Made by a program: the position numbers and the translations under genes
Part shown: positions 32,443 to 40,974 of the stretch, piece after piece
How the letters are laid out: each line of letters starts with the position of its first letter
Position numbering within the stretch: the first letter of the stretch is position 1
DNA from: Corynebacterium tuberculostearicum
Lineage (GTDB): Bacteria; Actinomycetota; Actinomycetes; Mycobacteriales; Mycobacteriaceae
Reading direction: 5' to 3'
Assembly: GCF_030503735.1 (NCBI RefSeq)
Contig: NZ_CP073096.1
Coordinates: 248,001-312,000 of the forward strand
DNA length: 64,000 bases
Notes under the pieces: model-generated
What the model was told of the DNA's origin: nothing
Seen by the model: only the letters and a program-made list of their open reading frames with translations
Database searches by the model: none

Positions 32443-32874
32443 ATGCGTGCAACATCGAAAGTCTTTTACTCAATCGCGACGTACCTTCTTGTCTCGCTGA
32501 TTGTCTACATCTTCGGCGTCACCTTTGTTAAGGATGACGGTTATCTTTACGGCTCCGAGTGGGTTGGCATCGTAGGCCTGTTCCTTGCCTTCCTTCTGTG
32601 CATGATGCTGGGTGCCTACCTCCACTTCACTGATGATCGCAGTGATGTTCTTCCAGAAGATTGGGAAGAAGCGGAAACCGAAGATGCCGCCGGCATTCTA
32701 GGCTTCTTCTCCCCAAGCTCCATTTGGCCGCTGGCTATGGCCGGCGCAATCGGCATCCTTGGCTTGGGCGTCATCTTCCTCTACTTCTGGCTGATTGCCC
32801 TTGGCGCTGTCTGCCTGATCGCAGCCTGCACCGGTTTGTCTTTGCAGTACGGCCTGCCGAAGGAAAAGCACTAA
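32443..32874 (+). CDS. ctaF: Cytochrome aa3 oxidase subunit IV
   Basis: A 143-residue protein with four membrane helices ([39 protein letters not shown]; two in the C-terminal half), matching actinobacterial CtaF. It is an accessory subunit of the aa3 oxidase within the bc1-aa3 supercomplex. An AGATAAGGA site precedes the ATG, 19 bases after ctaC, so ctaC-ctaF is one operon. The operon terminator has been separated from it by an insertion sequence. Confidence 0.95.
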   Translation: MRATSKVFYSIATYLLVSLIVYIFGVTFVKDDGYLYGSEWVGIVGLFLAFLLCMMLGAYLHFTDDRSDVLPEDWEEAETEDAAGILGFFSPSSIWPLAMAGAIGILGLGVIFLYFWLIALGAVCLIAACTGLSLQYGLPKEKH

Positions 32875-32911
32875 TTCCTTCAGTAGACGGACTTCCCGCC
32901 TAAAACTTCTC

Positions 32912-32919
32912 GGCCCTCC
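32912..32919. repeat. Left target-site duplication of the IS element
   Basis: GGCCCTCC immediately outside the left terminal inverted repeat; the identical octamer occurs at 34347-34354 immediately outside the right one. Confidence 0.85.
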
Positions 32920-32957
32920 GGCCTAAACGACAGAATGTGTTGTTTTGCGGCGTGTCA

Positions 32958-32988
32958 GGCTAAACGACATTTTGTGTTGGTGGGGTTA
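32958..32988. repeat. Sub-terminal second copy of the IS end
   Basis: GGCTAAACGACATTTTGTGTTGGTGGGGTT resembles the right IS end over about 30 bases, 38 bases inside the true left end. Confidence 0.7.
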
Positions 32989-34185
32989 GCGTATGTGGCC
33001 TTTGCGTATTCCCATAGAGTGGTTGTAGGCAGTGTCGATGGCACTGTCGTAGGTTGCTGGTCGGCCGTCTTCGTGGCCACTGGTGGCTTGTTTTTCCTGG
33101 TTGGCTAGGGTTTGTGCTTTGGCGAGTGCGTCCTGGCCCCAGTTTTGCTGCCTGGCGATCTCTACAGGGTCGTCAGGCAGTTGCGTGTGGAGGTATAACC
33201 ACCAGTCGCAGGCGATGCGCTGTTGTTCGTCGCGCAGTCCGCGGTGGGTGTGCATAAGTTGCTTAATTTGTGAGTTCACCCCGCCTTCTAGCTTGTTGGT
33301 CGTGCGTTCAAACCGTTGGCCTTCTTCGGCTTCGGTGAGGTAGGCAAAGAGGTGTCCTTGTTGGCTCATTTTCTTTAGCTGCAGGTAGATTCCGCGGTGA
33401 GTGTAGTGGGTGTACCACCACTTTTTGTTCCGGCGCTTGGACTTTGGAATCTGGTCGAAAGGAACGTCTTTGACGTAGGTTTTGGCTTTGAGCTGGGTGC
33501 TAAATACGGTGCCGAACTGTTGTAGTTTTACGGTCCATTCGGCTGCTTTATCCAGGTTGTCGACGGCGAGTAGTTCAAAGGAAAGTCGTTGTAATGCTTT
33601 GCCCATAGCGGAAGTGGGATGAAGGCCGGTGGCGCGTTGGATATTGCGTTTGACGTGGACAATGCAGCGTTGAACCGGGGTATTAGGCCACAAGTGGTGC
33701 AGTGCTTTAAGGCCTCCGGCATCCCCATCGCAGGTCACCAATTGTGGTGGGGCTAGTGGGTCGAGCAGGCGCGTGTAGGACCACGAGGATTCTTTCGTGC
33801 ACCAGAACCAATTGATGACATGGCTGGAGTCGGCAGCTACAACAAGGCACTTGGTGTTGAAGTAGGTGCCGTCGATGAAGACTTGATCGTAGATTCGCTG
33901 CTTATCAACGCTTCGGGGAGGTTGGATAAGCCAGAACGGTTTAAAGCGTCGTTGCAAAGTTCGCGGTGAAACACCGCAGGTTTTAGCTGTTTCTTCCAGG
34001 CTGTTGCTGGAGGTGAGCCAGAAAATGAAAAGGCGGAACCATTTGGCTTGCACAGCATCGTTATTCACGCGGGTGAAGGTGGCCTTGCAGGTGCGGCATC
34101 GCCATCGTTGGCGCCCAGCACTCGTTGTTCCGTGTTTCGTGCATGTCCCGCCGCAGACGGGGCATCGAGGATGATTTTTACTCAT
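32986..34185 (-). CDS. IS1249 family transposase
   Basis: A 399-residue mutator-type DDE transposase. An N-terminal zinc ribbon (Cys8, Cys11, Cys30, Cys33) and a helix-turn-helix-like segment (SLEETAKTCGVSPRTLQRRF) precede the catalytic core. The core has Asp105 in VFIDGTYF, Asp153/155 in TCDGDAGGLKAL, the WPNTPVQRCIVHVKRN block, and a glutamate near residue 300 in TNKLEGGVNSQIK. GAGGGG directly precedes the ATG. The frame is intact, so the enzyme may be functional. It is antisense to transcription from ctaCF. Confidence 0.92.
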   Translation of the reverse strand: MSKNHPRCPVCGGTCTKHGTTSAGRQRWRCRTCKATFTRVNNDAVQAKWFRLFIFWLTSSNSLEETAKTCGVSPRTLQRRFKPFWLIQPPRSVDKQRIYDQVFIDGTYFNTKCLVVAADSSHVINWFWCTKESSWSYTRLLDPLAPPQLVTCDGDAGGLKALHHLWPNTPVQRCIVHVKRNIQRATGLHPTSAMGKALQRLSFELLAVDNLDKAAEWTVKLQQFGTVFSTQLKAKTYVKDVPFDQIPKSKRRNKKWWYTHYTHRGIYLQLKKMSQQGHLFAYLTEAEEGQRFERTTNKLEGGVNSQIKQLMHTHRGLRDEQQRIACDWWLYLHTQLPDDPVEIARQQNWGQDALAKAQTLANQEKQATSGHEDGRPATYDSAIDTAYNHSMGIRKGHIR

Positions 34186-34346
34186 CCCCTCATCGTGAAC
34201 CTAGGTGCCTAGCACACCGGCATGTCTTTGGCGGTATTTCATGGTTGAAGCTGGAATATCCCTTTGGATAAGTGAAATAGTCGTAATATCAGCACGCCAG
34301 ACCGGCTAGCCGTACAACCTCACCAACACATCCTGTCGTTTAGGCC

Positions 34347-34380
34347 GGCCCTCCTAGTCGCTACGGCTAGGAGGGCTTTG
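34347..34380 (+). terminator. Terminator of ctaCF, displaced by the IS element
   Basis: GCCCTCCTAG (34348-34357) pairs with CTAGGAGGGC (34367-34376) and is followed by TTT. The first 8 bases of the left arm region are the right copy of the IS target duplication, so the hairpin stayed whole although the IS inserted between it and ctaF. Confidence 0.85.
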
Positions 34381-34856
34381 GCGATCTGGGGTCGTCTATA
34401 GGGGCGAAAAAGTTCCCAAAAAGGGAGAAATTTTTTAAGAGCGGGGGAACGTTGGCTTGCTGTACTCTCGACTTGGGGTAGTGGAGCTTGGCCATTCGGG
34501 CACGTAAACGGCAATTTTTGCGGGGGTCGTCCGAAAGTTGTAAACCAGCGCTTTTGGGGTGGATTTCCGATGTGATTTATCTCTCCAGAAATCCCCTACG
34601 GACCCAGGGTTTGTGTCCGGCTTTAATTGCGGTCATTCCTAGTGCGAGCTGCCTAAAATTGTGAATCAGAATGTATTGGGTGGTGCTACCTGCACCGATG
34701 GGGCGTCGGAAAGCAGGTTAAAAAGTTCCCAACCGGAAAAAATTTATTTGGCAGATAGGATGGCTGAATGGATGCTGTCCGAATGGTGAAAAGTGGATAG
34801 AAGCCACGGGGGGAATTGAGGTGACTTCGGCACGTAGAACAGCCATAATAGCCACT
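34381..34856. other. Intergenic region upstream of ctaE with a repeated A/T-rich motif
   Basis: No gene is convincing. The sequence AAAAAGTTCCCAA occurs at 34407-34419 and again at 34720-34732. Each copy is followed by an A-rich tract that ends in a T run, so the two elements look related. The 3' end holds a candidate leaderless ctaE promoter. Confidence 0.5.
34821..34849 (+). promoter_or_regulatory. Candidate leaderless promoter of ctaE-qcrCAB
   Basis: GTGACT (34821-34826) and CATAAT (34844-34849) lie 17 bases apart; the -10-like box ends 7 bases before the GTG at 34857. There is no Shine-Dalgarno sequence before that GTG. Confidence 0.45.
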
Positions 34857-35468
34857 GTGACGAGCGTAGTTTCTAACCAAGGTATGACAGCACCACGTGT
34901 TGCCTCACTGAACCGACCCAATATGGTCAGTGTGGGCACCATCGTGTTCCTGTCTCAGGAATTGATGTTCTTTGCCGGACTGTTCGCGATGTGGTTCACC
35001 TCGCGAGCAAACGGTCAGGAAGGCGACTGGGCGGAGCACACCGCCCATATCAATCTGCCCATGGGTTTCCTCATTACGGCGGTACTGATTACTTCCTCCG
35101 TGACCTCGCAGTTCGGTGTGTTTGCCGCAGAAAGGGGTGACGTTTATAAGCTTCGACTCTGGTACACCGTAACGCTGGTATTGGGTGTTGTGTTCCTAGG
35201 CATCATGGCGTTCGAGTGGGCTGAGTTGATTCACGCAGGTGTGACTGTCCAGGCTAGCGTCTTTGGCTCGGTGTTCTACATCATCACCGGCTTCCACGCT
35301 GCACACGTGACAGCGGGTCTGATTTCTTTCGCAATCATCCTCGCGCGCGTTGCTAAGTCCAAGTTCACGCCGGCGCAGGCGACTGCAGCGATGGCAGTGT
35401 CTTATTACTGGCACTTCGTCGACGTTGTATGGATCGGCGTCTTCACCGTTATTTACTTGGTCCAGTAG
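34857..35468 (+). CDS. ctaE: Cytochrome aa3 oxidase subunit III
   Basis: A 203-residue membrane protein with five predicted helices. Motifs SQELMFFAGLFAMWF, QFGVFAAERGD, GFHAAHVTAGL and YYWHFVDVVWIGVF are those of subunit III. The GTG at 34857 is preferred over 34821, because MTSVVSNQGMTAPRVASLNRPN lines up with the known corynebacterial CtaE start, and because a -10-like box sits 7 bases upstream. It leads the ctaE-qcrC-qcrA-qcrB cluster. The catalytic subunit gene ctaD is not in this window. Confidence 0.96.
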   Translation: MTSVVSNQGMTAPRVASLNRPNMVSVGTIVFLSQELMFFAGLFAMWFTSRANGQEGDWAEHTAHINLPMGFLITAVLITSSVTSQFGVFAAERGDVYKLRLWYTVTLVLGVVFLGIMAFEWAELIHAGVTVQASVFGSVFYIITGFHAAHVTAGLISFAIILARVAKSKFTPAQATAAMAVSYYWHFVDVVWIGVFTVIYLVQ

Positions 35469-35522
35469 TACTGGCCAATATTCCCCAAACAGTCCTCCCG
35501 TGTTCGAGTTATCTAAAGGAAA

Positions 35523-36410
35523 ATGATGGATAACAATTCGCAGTCCGTGGCAGTGGAGCAGACCACTGCGGCGGCTAAGAAGACCCGCCGTCGCCGTAAG
35601 GCGAAGCGCACCCTAGCCGGTGGCTTCGCTTTGGCGATTGGCCTGTCCGGTGCGGGCGTCTTGGCTTCTGCCTTGACCCCGGACGCTCAGGTCGCCACGG
35701 CGGAAAAAGATGACCAAGCCCTCGTGCAAGAGGGCAAGGACATTTATGACACCGCTTGTATCACCTGCCACGGTGCCAATCTGCAGGGCATCGAAGGCCG
35801 CGGTCCGTCCCTCGTAGGTATTGGCGCCGGTTCCGTGTACTTCCAGGTGCACTCCGGCCGTATGCCGATGATGTCTAACGACGCACAGGCAGAGCGCAAG
35901 GCTCCGCGTTACACCGAGCAGCAGACGCTAGCACTGGCTGCATATGTTGCAGCCAACGGTGGCGGCCCTGACATTGTCTATAACGACGACGGAAGCGTTG
36001 CCCAGGAATCACTGCGCGGTGCCAACTACAATGGCGAGATCCAGGCTGAAGATGTTGCGAAGGGCTCTGAGCTCTTCCGCATGAACTGCGCATCTTGCCA
36101 CAACTTCACCGGCCAGGGCGGCGCGCTGTCCTCCGGTAAGTTCGCTCCGGAGCTCGCTCCGGCAAACGAACAGGAAATCTACCAGGCGATGCTGACCGGT
36201 CCACAGAATATGCCTAAGTTCTCCGACCGTCAGCTAACTGCAGATGAGAAGAAGGACATCATTGCCTACCTCAAGTCTGCAAAGGAAACTCCGTCTCCTG
36301 CCGGTTGGGACCTTGGTGGTCTCGGCCCAGTAGCGGAAGGCCTGGCAATGTGGATTATCGGCATTAGCGCCCTGTGCGCCGCTGCTATGTGGATTGGATC
36401 GCGCTCATGA
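35523..36410 (+). CDS. qcrC: Diheme cytochrome c1 subunit of the bc1 complex
   Basis: A 295-residue protein typical of actinobacteria, which lack a soluble cytochrome c and use a diheme c1 to pass electrons directly to CtaC. Heme sites are CITCH (Cys79-Cys82-His83) and CASCH near 188-192. A basic N-terminus and a membrane helix at about 30-50 precede them, and a C-terminal helix ([20 protein letters not shown]) anchors the protein. AAAGGA precedes tandem ATG codons. The gene ends overlapping qcrA (ATGA). Confidence 0.96.
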   Translation: MMDNNSQSVAVEQTTAAAKKTRRRRKAKRTLAGGFALAIGLSGAGVLASALTPDAQVATAEKDDQALVQEGKDIYDTACITCHGANLQGIEGRGPSLVGIGAGSVYFQVHSGRMPMMSNDAQAERKAPRYTEQQTLALAAYVAANGGGPDIVYNDDGSVAQESLRGANYNGEIQAEDVAKGSELFRMNCASCHNFTGQGGALSSGKFAPELAPANEQEIYQAMLTGPQNMPKFSDRQLTADEKKDIIAYLKSAKETPSPAGWDLGGLGPVAEGLAMWIIGISALCAAAMWIGSRS

Positions 36411-37627
36411 GCAATGTGAAGAAGAATTACACTAATGCTGAGCTCGACAAGATGAGCAACGATGAACTCGCTGCTCTGGGTACCGAGCTCGATGATGTCA
36501 CCGTTGCGTTCCGCAAGGAGCGTTTCCCCGTTGATGGTGACCCTGCTGAAAAGCGTGCTGGACGTAATGTGGCCATCTGGCTCTTCTTGTCCGTCATTGG
36601 CGGTCTGGGCTTCCTTGGCGTTTACCTATTCTGGCCATGGCAGTACAAGCAGCTAGGGGAGGAGGGCCACATTTGGCATACTCTCTACACCCCGTTGCTT
36701 GGTATTACCGCCGGACTGGCTATTTGCGGATTGGGCATCGCCATTGTTCAGTACGTTAAGAAGATTCTCCCAGAAGAAATCTCCGTACAGCGCCGCCACG
36801 ACGGTCCTTCCGAAGAGGTTGACCGCCGTACCCTGACCGCTCTTCTGAATGATTCTTGGAAGACCTCTACTCTGGGTCGCCGTAAGACCGTCCAAGGTCT
36901 GCTTGGCGGCGCCGGCGTGCTGTTTGGCCTGACCGTGATTGCTCCGCTCTGCGGCGCAATCAAGAACCCATGGAAGGTTCGCCACAACATGAACTACGCC
37001 GGCGACGGTACCCTGTGGACTTCCGGTTGGACCCTGCACAATGAAGGCGTCAAGCTCTACTTGGCGCGCGACACCGGTGCTATCGCCGAGAAGCACTCCG
37101 GTGAAACCGGTGAGCACTACACCACCAAGGGCGTAACCCGTCTGGTTCGTGTGCGCCCGGAGGACCTGGCGGCAGGCGGTATGGAAACCGTCTTCCCGCT
37201 GGCAGAAGAAGACGTCAACGATGGCGACAAGTACGATGCCGAGCGCGATGTCTACGAGCACCACATGCACTCGATTCATGGCAACCGCAATGCGGTCATG
37301 CTGATTCGCCTGCGTCACGACGACGCCCAGAAGGCAATCGAGCGCGAAGGGCAAGAAGACTTCCACCACGGCGACTACTACGCCTACTCCAAGATCTGTA
37401 CCCACATCGGTTGCCCGACCTCTTTGTACGAGGCTCAGACCAACCGAATCCTGTGCCCGTGCCACCAGTCGCAGTTCGACGCTTTGCACTACGGCAAGCC
37501 GGTCTTCGGTCCTGCTGCTCGTGCACTGCCACAGCTGCCTATCACGGTGGATGACGAGGGCTACCTCGTAGCACAGGGCAACTTCATTGAGCCTGTCGGC
37601 CCGGCATTCTGGGAGCGTAAGTCATAA
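36407..37627 (+). CDS. qcrA: Rieske iron-sulfur subunit of the bc1 complex
   Basis: A 406-residue actinobacterial-type Rieske protein with three N-terminal helices and a C-terminal 2Fe-2S domain. Cluster ligands are CTHIGC and CPCHQSQFD at about residues 330-355. The start at [18 protein letters not shown] overlaps the qcrC stop, and matches the corynebacterial N-terminus. Translational coupling links it to qcrC before and qcrB after (TAATG). It forms part of the bc1-aa3 respiratory supercomplex in the plasma membrane. Confidence 0.97.
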   Translation: MSNVKKNYTNAELDKMSNDELAALGTELDDVTVAFRKERFPVDGDPAEKRAGRNVAIWLFLSVIGGLGFLGVYLFWPWQYKQLGEEGHIWHTLYTPLLGITAGLAICGLGIAIVQYVKKILPEEISVQRRHDGPSEEVDRRTLTALLNDSWKTSTLGRRKTVQGLLGGAGVLFGLTVIAPLCGAIKNPWKVRHNMNYAGDGTLWTSGWTLHNEGVKLYLARDTGAIAEKHSGETGEHYTTKGVTRLVRVRPEDLAAGGMETVFPLAEEDVNDGDKYDAERDVYEHHMHSIHGNRNAVMLIRLRHDDAQKAIEREGQEDFHHGDYYAYSKICTHIGCPTSLYEAQTNRILCPCHQSQFDALHYGKPVFGPAARALPQLPITVDDEGYLVAQGNFIEPVGPAFWERKS

Positions 37628-39249
37628 TGAGCAATAAACTCGCCCAAATGGGCAACAATATGGATGAGCGCTATAGCGCCGCCGGCGTGCTGAGGACTCA
37701 GATAAACAAGGTCTTCCCGACCCACTGGTCCTTCATGCTCGGTGAGATGGCGCTATACAGCTTCATCATTCTTGTACTGACCGGTATCTACTTGGCGCTG
37801 TTCTTTGACCCTTCCATCACGAAGGTCATTTACGACGGCACCTACGCACCGCTTAATGGTGTGGAAATGTCCCGCGCCTACGCCACCGCGTTGGATATTT
37901 CTTTCGAGGTTCGTGGCGGCCTGTTCGTTCGTCAGATGCACCACTGGGCGGCACTGCTGTTCATGATGTCCATGGTTGCGCACATGCTGCGTATCTTCTT
38001 CACCGGTGCATTCCGACGTCCCCGTGAAGCCAACTGGATTATCGGTTGCGCGCTGATCCTTCTGGGCATGATCGAGGGCTTCCTCGGTTACTCCCTGCCG
38101 GACGATCTTCTCTCCGGTGTCGGTCTGCGTATTATGTCCGCCATCATCCTCGGCCTGCCGATTATCGGCACCTGGCTGCACTGGGCAATCTTCAGTGGCG
38201 ACTTCCCGTCTGACCTGATGCTGGATCGCTTCTACATCCTGCACGTCCTGGTTATTCCGGGCATCATCCTGGGTCTGATTGCAGCCCACCTCATCATGGT
38301 CTGGTTCCAGAAGCACACTCAGTTCCCTGGACCGGGTCGCGCAGAGAATAACGTCGTCGGCGTGCGCATTATGCCTGTCTTCGCTACTAAGGCAATCGGT
38401 ATGGGCATGATGGTTGCTGGCGTACTGGCACTGATGTCGGGCCTTCTGACCATCAACGCTATTTGGAACCTTGGACCGTATAACCCATCCCAGGTCTCTG
38501 CCGGTTCCCAGCCAGATATTTACATGCTGTGGACCGATGGTGTCGCCCGCGTCATGCCAGCGTGGGAGCTCTACATCGGCAACTACACCATTCCTTCCGC
38601 ATTCTGGGTTGCCCTGCTGTGCGGCCTTATGGTTGTCCTGCTGATGGCGTACCCGTTCCTAGAGAAGAAGTTCACCGGCGACGATGCACACCACAACTTG
38701 CTGCAGCGTCCGCGGGATGTACCTACCCGCTCTGCTATTGGTGCGGCTGCCATCGTATTCTTCCTGCTGGTCACCCTGTCCGGTGGTAACGACCACGTAG
38801 CCAACTTCTTCCAGATTTCGCTGAACGCTATGACTTGGGTTGGTCGTATCGGCCTCATCGTGCTACCTCCGATTGCGTACTTCATGACCTACCGTATTTG
38901 CGTTGGTCTGCAGCGCTCTGACCGCGAGGTACTGGAGCACGGTATTGAAACCGGCGTCATCAAGCAAATGCCGAATGGTGCCTTCATTGAGGTCCACCAG
39001 CCGCTTGGGCCGGTTGATGCGGAAGGCCACCCGGTTCCACTTGAGTACGCAGGTGCTCAGGTTCCGAAGCAGCTCAACCAGCTTGGTCTTGCCGATTCTG
39101 AGACCCAGGGTGCTTTCAGCCCCGATGATGCGGCAATCATGCATCGAGTCCACGAAATCCACACGGATAACCACAATGAGGAGGCGGAGATGTTCCGCCG
39201 ACTCAACGAGGCCAACCGCCGTGAGGACGAGGAAAACGGCCGCATCTAA
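37627..39249 (+). CDS. qcrB: Cytochrome b subunit of the bc1 complex
   Basis: A 540-residue cytochrome b with at least eight membrane helices. Heme b histidines lie in [20 protein letters not shown] and in the [22 protein letters not shown] helix; [11 protein letters not shown] is the quinol-site region. The actinobacterial C-terminal cytoplasmic extension (about residues 420-540, acidic, histidine and glutamate rich) is present. The ATG overlaps the qcrA stop. In mycobacteria this subunit is the target of quinol-site inhibitors. A terminator follows. Confidence 0.97.
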   Translation: MSNKLAQMGNNMDERYSAAGVLRTQINKVFPTHWSFMLGEMALYSFIILVLTGIYLALFFDPSITKVIYDGTYAPLNGVEMSRAYATALDISFEVRGGLFVRQMHHWAALLFMMSMVAHMLRIFFTGAFRRPREANWIIGCALILLGMIEGFLGYSLPDDLLSGVGLRIMSAIILGLPIIGTWLHWAIFSGDFPSDLMLDRFYILHVLVIPGIILGLIAAHLIMVWFQKHTQFPGPGRAENNVVGVRIMPVFATKAIGMGMMVAGVLALMSGLLTINAIWNLGPYNPSQVSAGSQPDIYMLWTDGVARVMPAWELYIGNYTIPSAFWVALLCGLMVVLLMAYPFLEKKFTGDDAHHNLLQRPRDVPTRSAIGAAAIVFFLLVTLSGGNDHVANFFQISLNAMTWVGRIGLIVLPPIAYFMTYRICVGLQRSDREVLEHGIETGVIKQMPNGAFIEVHQPLGPVDAEGHPVPLEYAGAQVPKQLNQLGLADSETQGAFSPDDAAIMHRVHEIHTDNHNEEAEMFRRLNEANRREDEENGRI

Positions 39250-39286
39250 CCGGCTTTTCCTGAGGATTACTCGAAACGCGCTCACA

Positions 39287-39336
39287 GACCCGCTCTGGTT
39301 CCCTTTAAGGGAGCTAGGGCGGGTCTTGCGTTTCTT
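39287..39336 (+). terminator. Terminator of ctaE-qcrCAB
   Basis: GACCCGC (39287-39293) pairs with GCGGGTC (39319-39325), with an inner CCCTT/AAGGG stem, followed by TTGCGTTTCTT. It starts 37 bases after the qcrB stop. Confidence 0.8.
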
Positions 39337-39793
39337 CTGTGCGTTGTTCCTAAGCGATGTAAGCTTTCAAAACGTTGATGCATCGCTTAATCGGTCTTGT
39401 ATCTGTGGAAATTGATCTGCATAGCGTAATCCGATAGGGAACTGAGTGCTGGCGTCGATCTAAAAGAGCAGAGGCAACGTAGAACACCATTTTCAAGGCT
39501 TTGGGGTCCGGAGGTGGCACCCTATAGCCACTGTGCGTAGCTACTGTGCGGTTGTTTTCTTGGTAGCGCGCACATTTTGTCTTAGGCGGGTAGTGCATCT
39601 TGGTCTTTAGCCTTTTACTTTGCGCTAGTTCGAAAACTATTGAGAAGGATGGTTAAATGCCTGCCTCAGCCTTTCGCTACACAGGCAGCCCTACTCGATC
39701 GAGCATTGCATCGTAGCGAACGGTTCAGGTTGCCGGTGAAAGAAGTTAATTAGTGGGGGAGTAGAGGCGAACCTTATGGCTAGGTGGTTAAAG

Positions 39794-39821
39794 TCACAAT
39801 TTAGTTTTATCTAAATTGTGA
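39794..39821. repeat. Palindrome upstream of nlpC
   Basis: TCACAATTTAG, six spacer bases, CTAAATTGTGA: perfect 11-base arms, very A/T rich in a GC-rich genome. An operator or a short hairpin. Confidence 0.7.
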
Positions 39822-39962
39822 AGCTCCTATTTAGTTGGCGGGCTCGTCGTCCTATATTTTGGTGTGCGGTCGCGTTTGGGCTGGTTGCGGCTGTAAACGT
39901 CTCTCGATGTCTAAACCAATGTTCATTTTGCAAGCGTTAAGTATCGGTTAGGTCAAAGGAAG

Positions 39963-39981
39963 ATAACGAAGCGATAACAAG
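39963..39981 (+). promoter_or_regulatory. Direct repeat, possible MtrA response-regulator site
   Basis: ATAACGAA and ATAACAAG are spaced by three bases, one helical turn apart. OmpR-type regulators bind such tandem sites, and MtrA is known to control nlpC in C. glutamicum. The link to MtrA here is inference. Confidence 0.4.
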
Positions 39982-40084
39982 GGTTGATCTGGTGTTGCGA
40001 ATGGACATTACTTGTGATGATTTCGTAACCTATTCGAGACATTGAGTTACCGCCCGAAAAGGTGCTCAATCAGAACAGAAGAAT

Positions 40085-40216
40085 TACAGCGCCGCATCTG
40101 GCCCTTCCTACTGAGGGGCCGAGTGGAGGAAATCCTAAAGGAACGGTTTTCCAACGAACGCTAGTCCCCCAGGGTCAGAGCTTCCTTTTTTAAGAGGAGG
40201 TAGGCGCGCAGGAAGA
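40085..40216 (+). ncRNA. Candidate structured leader (c-di-AMP riboswitch-like) of nlpC
   Basis: GCGCCGCATC, then a GGCCC/GGGCC hairpin, then GTGGAGGAAATCC recall the 5' half of ydaO-type c-di-AMP aptamers. A GTAGGCG followed by AGGAAGA near 40200 recalls the 3' end. The central conserved blocks (GGGGTGAA, CAGCTAACC) are not clearly present, so the assignment rests partly on the report that the C. glutamicum nlpC leader is such a riboswitch. Confidence 0.4.
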
Positions 40217-40231
40217 TTTGGAGTTTTACTC

Positions 40232-40861
40232 GTGGCACAGCACCGTCGTCAGGGCACTGTTAATACCCGTCGTATTGCATCTACTGCAGCACTCGCTGCA
40301 ACCGCAGCCGTCGTCGCACCAGGCGTCGCACAGGCAGCTGAGGTTGTCGTACCTAATACCGACTACCGCTTTGAGGTAGCAGGTCTTGAAAATGTCCCGA
40401 ACATTGACCAGGCCCCAAACATTGACCGCTACGTACCGTCCTTGGGCAAGGTTTCCAACCAGCAGCACACCAACTACGCAGCAGCCGGTCATAAGCCGGC
40501 CGCTCCAGCACAGCAGACCGTCGGCCAGAAGGCGCTCGCAGCAGCTCGCTCCGTTATCGGCTCCCCGTATGTTTACGGCGCTGCTGGTCCGAACGCCTTT
40601 GACTGCTCCGGTCTAACCAGCTGGGCTTACGCTCAGGCCGGCAAGCAGATCCCGCGTACCTCTCAGGCTCAGGCTTCCGCTGGTACCCCAGTACCGCTGG
40701 ACCAGCTGCAGCCGGGTGACATCGTCGCTTACTACGGTGGCGCTTCCCACGTCGGTATCTACACCGGCCACGGAACCATTATTGACGCCCTGAATTCTGG
40801 CGTCCCAGTTCAGGAGCGCGACCTGAACTACATGCCGATCCACTCGGCCGTTCGCTTCTAA
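40232..40861 (+). CDS. nlpC: NlpC/P60 family peptidoglycan hydrolase
   Basis: A 209-residue secreted peptidase that cuts peptide stems in peptidoglycan. A Sec signal peptide runs to about residue 35 (cleavage at AQA/AEV). A short linker leads to the NlpC/P60 domain at about 100-209, with Cys125 (FDCSGLTSWAY) and His173 (SHVGIYTGH). GGAG lies 8 bases before the GTG. The first of two adjacent paralogues, it has a very long untranslated leader and its own terminator. Confidence 0.94.
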   Translation: MAQHRRQGTVNTRRIASTAALAATAAVVAPGVAQAAEVVVPNTDYRFEVAGLENVPNIDQAPNIDRYVPSLGKVSNQQHTNYAAAGHKPAAPAQQTVGQKALAAARSVIGSPYVYGAAGPNAFDCSGLTSWAYAQAGKQIPRTSQAQASAGTPVPLDQLQPGDIVAYYGGASHVGIYTGHGTIIDALNSGVPVQERDLNYMPIHSAVRF

Positions 40862-40876
40862 GAAGCGGTGGATATT

Positions 40877-40902
40877 GCCCTCCCCTTCGTGGGGAGGGCT
40901 TT
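40877..40902 (+). terminator. Terminator of nlpC
   Basis: A 9-bp GC stem (40877-40885 with 40891-40899) with a short TTCGT loop, followed by TTTG. Confidence 0.85.
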
Positions 40903-40974
40903 GTCGTGCATTAGGGGGTAAAACCCGCTATAGTAAGTACGATTTTCAAATTTTCTTAATCTAAGGGTCCATAC

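Larger units (their letters stand above)
32920..34346 (-). mobile_element. IS1249-like insertion sequence (IS256 superfamily), complete
   Basis: A 1427-bp element bounded by 23-bp terminal inverted repeats with one mismatch (32920-32942 and 34324-34346; GGCCTAAACGACAG then A/G then ATGTGTTG). An 8-bp duplication, GGCCCTCC, flanks both ends. It carries one intact transposase on the minus strand. The intact frame, near-perfect ends and perfect duplication point to a recent, possibly still active insertion. An extra copy of the end sequence lies inside the left end. Confidence 0.9.
39337..40231. other. Long non-coding region and leader of nlpC
   Basis: About 900 bases with no convincing protein gene. 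Visible elements, in order: an 11-bp-arm palindrome at 39794-39821, a direct repeat ATAACGAA-N3-ATAACAAG at 39963-39981, a 6-bp-stem hairpin at 40041-40070, and a structured segment at 40085-40216 just before the nlpC ribosome binding site. An 82-codon minus frame at 39350-39598 has no recognisable content. In C. glutamicum nlpC is reported to be controlled by MtrA and by a c-di-AMP riboswitch, so a long regulatory leader is expected. Confidence 0.6.

Noticed and set aside
34821..34856. 12-residue N-terminal extension of ctaE
   Set aside because: The internal GTG at 34857 matches the known CtaE N-terminus and lies at leaderless spacing from a CATAAT box.
39350..39598. An 82-codon minus-strand frame after qcrB
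   Set aside because: It overlaps sequence downstream of the qcrB terminator, has no ribosome binding site and encodes no recognisable motif. It was considered as a transposase remnant, but nothing supports that.
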